From positions 167,364 to 231,363 of the forward strand of contig NZ_FNAD01000009.1 of assembly GCF_900101745.1 (NCBI RefSeq): a DNA stretch of 64,000 nucleotides, given 5' to 3'. Below are positions 24,948 through 31,347 of this stretch, piece by piece. The stretch is from Glycomyces harbinensis. Lineage in GTDB: Bacteria > Actinomycetota > Actinomycetes > Mycobacteriales > Micromonosporaceae. Position 1 is the stretch's first letter; the number at the start of each line of letters is the position of its first letter. Below the pieces are notes generated by a model. The model ran no database searches and was not told where the DNA came from. It saw only the letters and a program-made list of their open reading frames with translations. The position numbers and the translations under genes are program-made.

Positions 24948-26234
24948 CTAACAGTAGGACTGCCCGATGTCGCACGCCTGCGGCTCATAGTCGAGCGTCC
25001 CGCCGTCGCCGAGGGTGGTGTATCCGTTGGCGTGCACCTCGGCCGTGATGGTCCGCGTTTCGCCTGCGACGGTGTCGTACTTGGCGACTGCGACGCCCGG
25101 TGTGGTGGTGTGGACTTCGAGACCGCCCGCGTGGTCGGGCTCGACTTCGACGCTGGGATACGTCTCGACGGTCCATGTGGCGTCGTCGGGCATGAGGGAC
25201 ATCCATCCGGTGTCGTCGCGCCACCCGCAGGCGGCGTCGGGGTAGCCGCCTGCCGCTGCGCAGGCGTCGACGTGGGCGACGACTGCGGCAAGGGTGTCGG
25301 CTTCGGCTTCGGGCCGAATGTCGGCCGACAGGACCGCCGTCCCGTCCTCCCCCAGCGGCACGGTCACCGTGGTTGCCGCGTCGGTCCACAGGCCGTCTCC
25401 GGGCGCCGTGGCGGTGTAGACGCCGGGGAGTGCGAGGAGTCCGACCGGTTCGTCGGCATCGCCCCACCCGTCGCCGTCGGTCTCCTCGGCGGGGTCGGCG
25501 TCGATGCTCACGGCGGCGAGCTGGACCGCCCCGGGCGCGGTCCCCGAAGCGCGGACCGTGGTTTCCAGGCCCGCCGGGTTCAGCGCCCACGGCCGCGCCC
25601 AACCGCTCCCCTCGCGCGTCGCGTCAAGGTCGACCGTGAACGCCTCCCCGGCAAGCTCGTAGCCGATGGTCACCGTCGCGTGCTCCATGTCGGGGCGCTG
25701 CGTGTAGTCCTCGGTCCACCGCGTCGACATCCCGTCGCCGGTCGCTTCCCGCTCCCCTGCGGTGTCGAAGGCGACACCGAGAACCTCGAGGTTCGTCGGC
25801 GGCTCGTAGCCGCTGTCGAGCGCTCCGGCGGCGAGCAGCGGGTGCGCCTCGGCGTCGACGCCGAGGATCGCGGCGACGGCCCGGCCGTCGCCGTCCTCGA
25901 GCGCGGCGATCAGTTCGCGTGCGGGTTCTTCGGGTGAGTACCGCTGCCCCTGCACGATGTAGAGCCCACCGACGCCTGCCACGGCGACGACGGCGACGAC
26001 CGCGAGCGGCACGGCGATACGGCGCGGCAGGCGAAGCCGCCGGACCCAACCGGGGCTCTCACGCCGCGCCGGGCGTGGCATCCCTGCCGGGGCCGCCTCG
26101 GTGACCGGGGCGGCGTCGGGGGTGGTGAGGGTTGCGCCGCACGAGGCGCAGAACCGGGCGCCCTCGCGCGCGCCCTGGTGGTCGCAGTCCTCGGCGCCGG
26201 GCGCGTCGGCGGTGGCGTGGTCAGTCGAGTGCAT
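24948..26234 (-). CDS. zinc-ribbon, single-pass membrane protein with large extracellular domain
   Basis: 428 residues. The N-terminus has a short zinc ribbon (EDCDHQ..FCASCGATL, residues 16-37) on the cytoplasmic side. A basic stretch leads into one hydrophobic helix at about 73-95. The remaining 330 residues are Asp/Glu-rich and predicted to be outside the cell, ending with two cysteines (ACDIGQSYC). The segment after the helix (YSPEEPARELIAALEDGDGRAVAAIL) resembles the start of TcaA-like and DUF4878-like extracellular domains. The gene overlaps the end of the M48-like gene upstream by 14 bases, so the two are cotranscribed and translationally coupled. Both begin with zinc ribbons, suggesting partners in one membrane complex. 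Confidence 0.72.
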   Translation of the reverse strand: MHSTDHATADAPGAEDCDHQGAREGARFCASCGATLTTPDAAPVTEAAPAGMPRPARRESPGWVRRLRLPRRIAVPLAVVAVVAVAGVGGLYIVQGQRYSPEEPARELIAALEDGDGRAVAAILGVDAEAHPLLAAGALDSGYEPPTNLEVLGVAFDTAGEREATGDGMSTRWTEDYTQRPDMEHATVTIGYELAGEAFTVDLDATREGSGWARPWALNPAGLETTVRASGTAPGAVQLAAVSIDADPAEETDGDGWGDADEPVGLLALPGVYTATAPGDGLWTDAATTVTVPLGEDGTAVLSADIRPEAEADTLAAVVAHVDACAAAGGYPDAACGWRDDTGWMSLMPDDATWTVETYPSVEVEPDHAGGLEVHTTTPGVAVAKYDTVAGETRTITAEVHANGYTTLGDGGTLDYEPQACDIGQSYC

Positions 26235-27567
26235 CGGCGCGAGCCTCCTTGCGTTGTGGGAGTGCTACAAGCGGGACCCCATGCCGGCCGTTGGGGTTCC
26301 TACAAACGCCGAGGTCGGTTGCGAGGTCGCGACGCGGGACCCCGGCGGCTTCGAGCGCGTCCAGACGCGTCTCCGCCGGGGGCGTCACGTCGAACGCGCG
26401 ACGCCAGGTGCGCACCCCCGCGTGCGCCTCGGCGGGATGGGCGGCGATGGCCTCGGCGAGGGCCGGGCCCCACCCGCAGAGGGCCGCCTCGGCGTCGGCG
26501 GCGAGCGTGGCGCGTCGCCACCACCCGGCTTGGATCGGGATGAGCAAGTGCCGCACCGTGAACAGCACCGGCCACAGCAACGCGTACAGCGTGAACGTCA
26601 ACGGCCGGGCCCGCGTGTTGGTCGACGGCGCCAGGAGCCGGGCGGCGACTTCATAGATCACGGTGAGCGGCAAGGCCACGCCCGACACCCACAACCGCGT
26701 CACCGGATGCCCGGCCCGCCAGTGAATCAGCTCCCGGCCGACCAGGGCCGTCAACCGGTCGGCGTCGCCGACGCATTCGGCGAGCAACGCCCGTGAGACC
26801 ACGAGGTGGCGAGCGTAGGCCACGGCTTCGGGGGCGCCGGTGTCGGTGATGAGTAGGTGTGGGACCGAGGCGACGCCGAGGCGCCGGACCGCCTCGGCGA
26901 CCGCCGGAGCGAGCACGTCGGCCTCGCGCGCGCTGAGGGCCCGGACGCCACCGAAGCGGGTGAGCCGCCACCGCTCGGCGGCGACCATGACGGCCGTGTA
27001 GGCGACGGCGAGGGCCAGGGCGGCGGCGACGTTCCCGAGCGCCATCGATACCGGCCAGGTCGGATCGGACTCCCACAGCGCCCGCCAGGACCCCGACAGG
27101 CCAAGCCAGGCGAGGGAGACGCCGCCGTAGACGGCGCCGATGATGAGACCGAGCGCGGCGCCGAGCTGCCAGGCCACGTCGGGGATGAGGTCGGGGACCG
27201 CGACCGGGAGCGGGAGCACGAGGTCAAACAGGACCCAGATACGCGACTGCACGCCCTCACCGAGCGGCGTACCCGAGAAGAAACCGAGGATCGCACCGGC
27301 GACGGTCCCGACCGCGCCGAGGAGCACCGCCAGGGGCACGCCGAACCACGCGGACGCGAGAGCGGCGAGCGTCCCGGCAGGGTGAGCGAGGATCGCCGAC
27401 CACAACCACCGTCCCGCCGAACCCCACCCCGCCGGTCGACCCGCCCACCGAGTGGGAGCCACAGTCGCCGCCGAGGGCGCCGGGCCGACCAAGGACGCGC
27501 CGCACGCCGGGCACACCGGAACGCCATCAGCTGGCAGTCGCGCACCGCATTGATCACAGAACGTCAT
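26221..27567 (-). CDS. zinc-ribbon membrane protein with degenerate M48-type protease domain
   Basis: 448 residues starting MTFCDQCGARL. Two CxxC pairs at about 4-7 and 19-22 form a zinc ribbon. Residues 50-200 hold four to five membrane helices. Residues 205-300 follow the M48 metalloprotease pattern: LAPAVAEAVRRLGV, LLITDTGAPEAVAYARHLVVSRALL, DADRLTALVGRELIHWRAGH. The zinc motif HExxH is altered to RELIH (278-282), replacing the first zinc ligand with arginine. The later acidic ligand region reads LAADAEAALCG rather than EADR. Two more hydrophobic helices lie in between. I infer a catalytically impaired or repurposed protease. The start at 27565-27567 places the zinc ribbon at the N-terminus; the upstream region holds the TGGCCA repeat block. 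Confidence 0.72.
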   Translation of the reverse strand: MTFCDQCGARLPADGVPVCPACGASLVGPAPSAATVAPTRWAGRPAGWGSAGRWLWSAILAHPAGTLAALASAWFGVPLAVLLGAVGTVAGAILGFFSGTPLGEGVQSRIWVLFDLVLPLPVAVPDLIPDVAWQLGAALGLIIGAVYGGVSLAWLGLSGSWRALWESDPTWPVSMALGNVAAALALAVAYTAVMVAAERWRLTRFGGVRALSAREADVLAPAVAEAVRRLGVASVPHLLITDTGAPEAVAYARHLVVSRALLAECVGDADRLTALVGRELIHWRAGHPVTRLWVSGVALPLTVIYEVAARLLAPSTNTRARPLTFTLYALLWPVLFTVRHLLIPIQAGWWRRATLAADAEAALCGWGPALAEAIAAHPAEAHAGVRTWRRAFDVTPPAETRLDALEAAGVPRRDLATDLGVCRNPNGRHGVPLVALPQRKEARADALD

Positions 27568-27713
27568 GCCGCATTGTGACCCCCATATGCCACAATCACG
27601 GCGCTCCGCCCGTAGGGTCTCCATCGCCCCAGTTCACCCGCAACAGTTCAGCCTGCGCTTGCGCCTCGGTAATGGGCCGCGAACGGAGAACCTTCGGTCG
27701 TCGGCGGTTTCGA

Positions 27714-27970
27714 CCCCATGGCCAATATGGCCAATACGGCCAAAACCCTTGCCGTGAGCCGCTGACCAGTGGGTACACCCTTGGCAGGCCACCTGGCCAC
27801 AACCCGGTCAAAACCCGGGCCAACATGGCCATAACCCAGGGGTCGGGGGTTTTGGCCATGCCTGAAGGGATATTGGCCGGGTTTTGGCCATGCTGCCGAA
27901 GGGCATCGTTTCCGCAGGTCAAACGCCCATGTTCAGGGTTTTGGCCATATTGGCCATTTTGGCCATGGGG
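27714..27970. repeat. TGGCCA repeat block with 35-bp inverted ends
   Basis: The hexamer TGGCCA, itself palindromic, occurs nine times (27719, 27728, 27794, 27826, 27853, 27885, 27942, 27951, 27960), with one-base variants at 27737, 27786, 27817 and 27874. At each end three copies are spaced exactly nine bases apart. The end segments 27714-27748 and 27936-27970 are inverted copies matching at 33 of 35 positions. Between them GGGTTTTGGCCA-like words recur in both orientations. The block lies between the small GntR gene and the M48-like gene, covering the latter's likely promoter. It could be an origin or transfer locus (clt), a partition-like site or a large operator. Confidence 0.9.
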
Positions 27971-27998
27971 TCCAACCCAGGGCGAACCCCGGCGGGCC

Positions 27999-28265
27999 TC
28001 ATTCGGCCGGGTCGTTGTCCTCGGCGAGGGCTACGAAGGTGCCGCGTCCGGGCACCGCGACCAACACGCCGTCCTCGACAAGGGCCGCAATCGCCTTGCG
28101 GACAGTTCCCCTCGCAAGGCCGTACGCCTGGACGAGCTGTGATTCCGAGAGGATGCGCCGTCCCGCCGCCCAGTCGCCTCGGTCGATTCGAGCGCGCAGG
28201 ATAGCGGCGAGCTGGGCATACACCGGCGTCAGCGAGTCGTAGTCAATCACTGCGTCTGCGTCCAT
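27999..28265 (-). CDS. minimal GntR-type winged-helix regulator
   Basis: 88 residues, essentially only the DNA-binding domain: LTPVYAQLAAILRARIDRGDWAAGRRILSESQLVQAYGLARGTVRKAIAALVEDGVLVAVPGRGTFVAL. This is the GntR winged helix with the conserved SE..L...YG..R.TVR.A...L...G...... GTF pattern and no effector domain. Such mini-GntR proteins occur in actinobacterial elements and plasmids as copy or transfer regulators. There is no clear ribosome-binding site. A perfect 16-bp palindrome 38 bases upstream suggests autoregulation. Downstream lies the TGGCCA block. Confidence 0.9.
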   Translation of the reverse strand: MDADAVIDYDSLTPVYAQLAAILRARIDRGDWAAGRRILSESQLVQAYGLARGTVRKAIAALVEDGVLVAVPGRGTFVALAEDNDPAE

Positions 28266-28302
28266 GAGCTGACGTTAGAGGGGCGTAGACCTCCGTCCAC
28301 CA

Positions 28303-28360
28303 GTATGAACGTTCATACACGCTCATGAACGTGCATGTACAAGAGTAGACAGGTTGTCTA
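28303..28360. promoter_or_regulatory. palindromes upstream of the small GntR gene
   Basis: Three dyads are seen. GTATGAACGTTCATAC (28303-28318) is a perfect 16-bp palindrome. CATGAACGTGCATG (28324-28337) is a related imperfect one. TAGACA-GGT-TGTCTA (28346-28360) is a 6-bp inverted repeat. They lie between the divergent genes at 28265 and 28440, so they could control both. The first has the length and spacing usual for GntR operators. Confidence 0.6.
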
Positions 28361-28439
28361 GGCTGTAGGGAAGGAAAGACCCTGGCGGCCGCGTAGGACC
28401 GGCCCCAGGGTGTGGCCTCACTCGACGTGAGAGCGAGAC

Positions 28440-28778
28440 ATGGACAGCGTACCGAGATTCCCCTGGCTAGGCATAGTGCCTGGGCTGCAAGGACCCCCAG
28501 GCATGGCACGGCCGCCGATACGGATGGACTACGCCGGTGGCTGGGAAGACGGCCGCGAGGCATTCACCCTGCACCTGGACCGCGAGCAAGGCGACGGTTG
28601 CCTGTACCTCCGCGAGGGATTCACCGACGAGGAGGAGATCGCCACGGTCTACTTTTCGGGGGCGGTGTTCCACGGGGTCATCTGGCGCGGACTGGCGTCG
28701 AGCCGCGGGGCTGAGTGGAAGTCAACCCAGCTAGCTCGAGTTGCTGCCGTGGTCACAGGGCAGAGTCCACCTCAATGA
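28440..28778 (+). CDS. hypothetical element protein
   Basis: 112 residues if the ATG at 28440 is used. In-frame ATGs at 28503 (with AAGGA ten bases before it) and 28524 are alternatives, and codon bias is strong only from about 28524 onward. The conserved-looking part is MDYAGGWEDGREAFTLHLDRE, CLYLREGFTDEEEIATVYFSG and VIWRGL. No family recognised. It is bounded by a divergent GntR gene and a strong bidirectional terminator, so it is a single-gene unit. Confidence 0.6.
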   Translation: MDSVPRFPWLGIVPGLQGPPGMARPPIRMDYAGGWEDGREAFTLHLDREQGDGCLYLREGFTDEEEIATVYFSGAVFHGVIWRGLASSRGAEWKSTQLARVAAVVTGQSPPQ

Positions 28779-28786
28779 GCATATGT

Positions 28787-28821
28787 AGAGGGCCGACAAC
28801 GCATCGCGTTGTCGGCCCTCT
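28787..28821. terminator. perfect 16-bp hairpin between convergent genes
   Basis: AGAGGGCCGACAACGC and its exact complement with an ATC loop. It lies nine bases after the stop at 28778 and ten bases beyond the stop of the HAD gene on the other strand, so it can serve both directions. Confidence 0.85.
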
Positions 28822-28831
28822 TCGTTGCTGG

Positions 28832-29488
28832 TCAGAAGGAGTCCACAACGACCTCGGCTCCGGCCTCCCTGAGCCTCAGGGCTTTCCCGGGCTTGTTGGC
28901 GAAGCCGACCGTCATCACCCCGGCCGACGTCCCGGCCTCGACATCGGTTAGCGAGTCGCCGATGAAGACCGCATCCGAGGCACCGACCTTGATCGCGCTC
29001 AGCGCCTCGTGCAACAGATACGGATCTGGCTTCATCCTCTCCGGACGGCCGAACGGCCGACCGATGACAGCGCCGATGTCGCCGTCAAGCCCGTGGCGCT
29101 TGAGGTACTTCGCGATCGGGCCCGCGCTGTTGTTGCTCACCACTGCGACGGCGAGGCCTACTCGCCGTGCGGTGGCGATGAGGTCGGCCATGCCGGCAGT
29201 CGGCTCGGCCGACTCAACCGCTGCTAGCTCGGCCTGCGTCAACTGCTCATCGACCCTCTCGACCTCGGCGCGAGAAAGGGAACCGGCGGCAGCGCGTAGC
29301 ACTTCCATCGGATCTCTCTCACTGCCAAGGGTGTCGGCAAGTTGGGGGGCGAAGGTCCGCAGCTCGACGACCAGTTCAGCCGCGATCTGCGGCGCGGGAT
29401 ATCCGGCGAAGACGCTGCATACGGGCCCGTCGAAGTCGAGCAGCAATAGCGACTTGCCCGCTAGGGCTGTCTGCGGGTCGAGCTTCAT
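28832..29488 (-). CDS. HAD-superfamily phosphatase (element cargo)
   Basis: 218 residues from the ATG at 29486-29488. The four HAD motifs are present: LLLDFDGPV with the nucleophile Asp, VVSNNS (motif II), the lysine in RMKPDPYLL, and FIGDSLTDVEAG with the metal-binding Asp pair. The cap is a helical C1-type insertion. It should hydrolyse a small phosphate ester; the substrate is unknown. Its ATG overlaps the TGA of the GntR gene (ATGA), so it is translated with the repressor. HAD genes beside GntR regulators recur in Streptomyces AICEs, which suggests a linked role, perhaps making or removing the effector of the repressor. Confidence 0.88.
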   Translation of the reverse strand: MKLDPQTALAGKSLLLLDFDGPVCSVFAGYPAPQIAAELVVELRTFAPQLADTLGSERDPMEVLRAAAGSLSRAEVERVDEQLTQAELAAVESAEPTAGMADLIATARRVGLAVAVVSNNSAGPIAKYLKRHGLDGDIGAVIGRPFGRPERMKPDPYLLHEALSAIKVGASDAVFIGDSLTDVEAGTSAGVMTVGFANKPGKALRLREAGAEVVVDSF

Positions 29489-30366
29489 CCGATGTCCCGC
29501 GCGGTCGCGACGGTGTCCCACAGCGAGTCGAACCAGGTGCGCGCGGCGCTGACGAACATTTCGCCCTGCTCGGAGTCCTCCCCCGTGCTGGAGAAGTGGA
29601 ACAGGCTGGCGTCCTTGCCCATGGGGTCGAAGATCTCGACGCGGTCGCCGTTGATGGGCACCGAGTGCTGAACGATCGGGTAGAAGCCGAAGAACACTTC
29701 GGCGTTGTTGAGGATGAAGAGCTTGAAGACCGGGGCGATGCCGTGCATTCGAACCTCGACCGAGCCTGACTTGATGAGGCCGAGTTCTTCCAGCTCACGC
29801 ACGTCGTTGACGATGGTTTCCAAGGCCCGGTCAGTGATCCGAGCCATCCGCTCGGTCACGCTCGCCGCGTCCTGGGTCGGGTCGACAGGGATCGGCAGCG
29901 ACATCGGAAGCCGCATGTCAGACACCATGATCCGCAACTTGATGTCCTGAGGGGTCAACTCGCCCATACGGATGCGGTCGAGTGGTTCGAGCACCACTCC
30001 CTTGAGCGTCTCGCCGGAGAACCCCGCGAAGTCAATGGCTACGTGATCGTCCTTGAAGAGCGATTCGACGTGCGGCCGCAGTTCCACAGTGCGGTGCGTC
30101 TTGACCCGGACTCGCGGCAGTCGGCCCTGCTGGGTGACGACGAGCTTGTCCTTGTCAGTGAGGATTTTGAACGCGCTCTTGACGGTCTCGCGGGCGACAC
30201 CGAAACGGTTCTGGAGTTTCTGGTTGGAGGGCAGCGTCTCGCCGGGCGCGAACTTGCCCGTGAGGATCGCTGCCTTGAGGCGGTTTGCGATCTGGAGTGA
30301 CGAGCTGTCAGAGCTGTCCGGATCGAGTTTCCCCAGGAAGTCGTACTCGTCTGTGTAGTCATCCAT
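29485..30366 (-). CDS. GntR-family repressor of the element (KorSA-like role)
   Basis: 293 residues. The winged helix is near the N-terminus (QIANRLKAAILTGKFAPGETLPSNQKLQNRFGVARETVKSAFKILTDKDKLVVTQQGRLPRVRV). A C-terminal 200-residue domain follows, with FFGFYPIVQHSVPINGDRVEIFDPMGKDASLFHF, a domain seen in AICE and Streptomyces GntR proteins that may sense a ligand. Immediately upstream are three GACTAGCCAGG-type operators, two of them overlapping or flanking the divergent core promoter. By position it is the equivalent of KorSA, keeping the transfer and replication genes off. The start at 30364-30366 fits the helix-turn-helix position. It is coupled to the HAD gene by an ATGA overlap. Confidence 0.9.
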   Translation of the reverse strand: MDDYTDEYDFLGKLDPDSSDSSSLQIANRLKAAILTGKFAPGETLPSNQKLQNRFGVARETVKSAFKILTDKDKLVVTQQGRLPRVRVKTHRTVELRPHVESLFKDDHVAIDFAGFSGETLKGVVLEPLDRIRMGELTPQDIKLRIMVSDMRLPMSLPIPVDPTQDAASVTERMARITDRALETIVNDVRELEELGLIKSGSVEVRMHGIAPVFKLFILNNAEVFFGFYPIVQHSVPINGDRVEIFDPMGKDASLFHFSSTGEDSEQGEMFVSAARTWFDSLWDTVATARDIG

Positions 30367-30381
30367 GCCCCCACGCTAGCA

Positions 30382-30479
30382 CCTGGCTAGCCAGGATGGA
30401 AATTTCTTCCCCGAACGGTTGACATGACTAGCCAGGCTCAGTAAGGTCATGTCCATTCCAACCTGACTAGCCAGGTTGG
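30382..30479. promoter_or_regulatory. GntR operators around the core promoter
   Basis: CCTGGCTAGCCAGG (30382-30395) is a perfect palindrome. TGACTAGCCAGG at 30425 fills the spacer of the rightward promoter. The site at 30458-30479 has arms CCAACCTG and CAGGTTGG around ACTAGC. All share CTAGCCAGG. Binding would block both the regulator gene and the rightward core transcript. Confidence 0.8.
30419..30447 (+). promoter_or_regulatory. promoter of the AICE core genes
   Basis: TTGACA (30419-30424), a 17-base spacer, and TAAGGT (30442-30447) form a near-consensus housekeeping promoter reading toward the genes from 30536 onward. An operator copy sits inside the spacer, the classic arrangement for repression. 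Confidence 0.8.
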
Positions 30480-30535
30480 GCAAGGCGTCAACCGGCGCTC
30501 TCCCGTCCGCCAAGACATTGAAAGCAGGGCCACCC

Positions 30536-30751
30536 ATGAAGAACGACTACTACGTCTCCTACTCCCGCATCGCCGACCACGGCGGCAACTTCGGTTTCGG
30601 CTACGCGATCTTCACCCTGACCCGGCCGCTCACCGGCGACGTCGTGAAGGAGATGCACGACTACCTCAACGGGGAGAACCCCGGCAACAACATCATCATC
30701 CTGTCGTTTCAGCGGCTTGAGTCGCCGCAGGCGCAGACCTCCAGCGTCTAG
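30536..30751 (+). CDS. small hypothetical element protein
   Basis: 71 residues from the ATG at 30536. It starts MKNDYYVSYSRIADHGGNFG and contains YAIFTLTRPLTGDVVKEMHDYLNGENPG and IIILSFQRLE, which suggests a small alpha/beta fold. It is the first gene after the repressed core promoter. Codon use fits the other core genes. Similar small proteins are frequent at this place in Streptomyces AICEs; function unknown. Confidence 0.75.
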   Translation: MKNDYYVSYSRIADHGGNFGFGYAIFTLTRPLTGDVVKEMHDYLNGENPGNNIIILSFQRLESPQAQTSSV

Positions 30752-31094
30752 GCGAAACCCGGGCCCTCGGGCCCGTGGTCCGGGTGAGGGTGGCTCCCTC
30801 CCCGCTGATGAGCCAAGCCGCACTGACAGGAGGACTCCCGATGGGTAAGAGCACCAACGACATCACGACCAATGACGGTGGCAAGACCACGGTGGTGCAG
30901 AGCGAGGTGATCGGCGCGATCGGCGACGGTGCGACGGCGAACATCGCCGCTGCGGGCAAGGGGGCGCGGGGCTCGATGACCGTGAACGTCAAGCGCTGAC
31001 CGGCGAAACGCGGCCCCGTACTGCGGGGTTCGCGTCCGGGCCCGGGTGGCTCCCGACCCGCTGATGAAGCCAAGCCAATCCCGTCCGCCAAGAC
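30751..31094 (+). repeat. two related leader sequences between small core genes
   Basis: The intergenic stretches before 30841 and before 31110 share GGCGAAAC, a GC-rich hairpin, GGGTGGCTCCC (30788 and 31044) and CCCGCTGATGA-GCCAAGCC (30801 and 31057), in the same order and spacing. They look like duplicated leader or processing elements on the core transcript. The second also contains the word TCCCGTCCGCCAAGAC (31079), found in two other leaders. Confidence 0.75.
30841..30999 (+). CDS. small hypothetical element protein
   Basis: 52 residues with an excellent ribosome-binding site (AGGAGG seven bases before the ATG). The sequence is MGKSTNDITTNDGGKTTVV, then a Gly/Ala-rich middle and a basic end (GSMTVNVKR). 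No transmembrane helix. It is part of the core transcript between two similar leader sequences. Not recognised. Confidence 0.75.
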   Translation: MGKSTNDITTNDGGKTTVVQSEVIGAIGDGATANIAAAGKGARGSMTVNVKR

Positions 31095-31109
31095 ACCAAG
31101 GGAGACAAC

Positions 31110-31337
31110 ATGACCACCGCAATCGCGACCCCGGACCGCCCCGACTGGTTCGACGCTGAGCCCACGTTCGCCGACCTCGACGCGATCGAGATCGAGTGGC
31201 CCCGGATCGAGCGCGACCTTGCCGAACTCGACCGCGCCCTCACCGGCCCCAACCCCGAGCGGTTCGTGGCCTTCGACATTGACCGCGCCCTCGGCGACAC
31301 CGTCGCTCCCGGCTTCCCGACCTTCTCACTGTCCTAA
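31110..31337 (+). CDS. small acidic element protein (DUF6284-like)
   Basis: 75 residues, with GGGAGACAAC before the ATG. The motif LDAIEIEWPRIERDLAELDRAL resembles the IExEWPxI pattern of small proteins annotated DUF6284 that precede spd/tra genes in Streptomyces elements. Function unknown. It ends ten bases before the SpdB-like gene. Confidence 0.7.
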   Translation: MTTAIATPDRPDWFDAEPTFADLDAIEIEWPRIERDLAELDRALTGPNPERFVAFDIDRALGDTVAPGFPTFSLS

Positions 31338-31347
31338 GGGGTTCACC

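Noticed and set aside
27714..27970. CRISPR array
   Set aside because: Repeats are 6-12 bases, occur in both orientations and lack uniform spacers; no cas genes are present.
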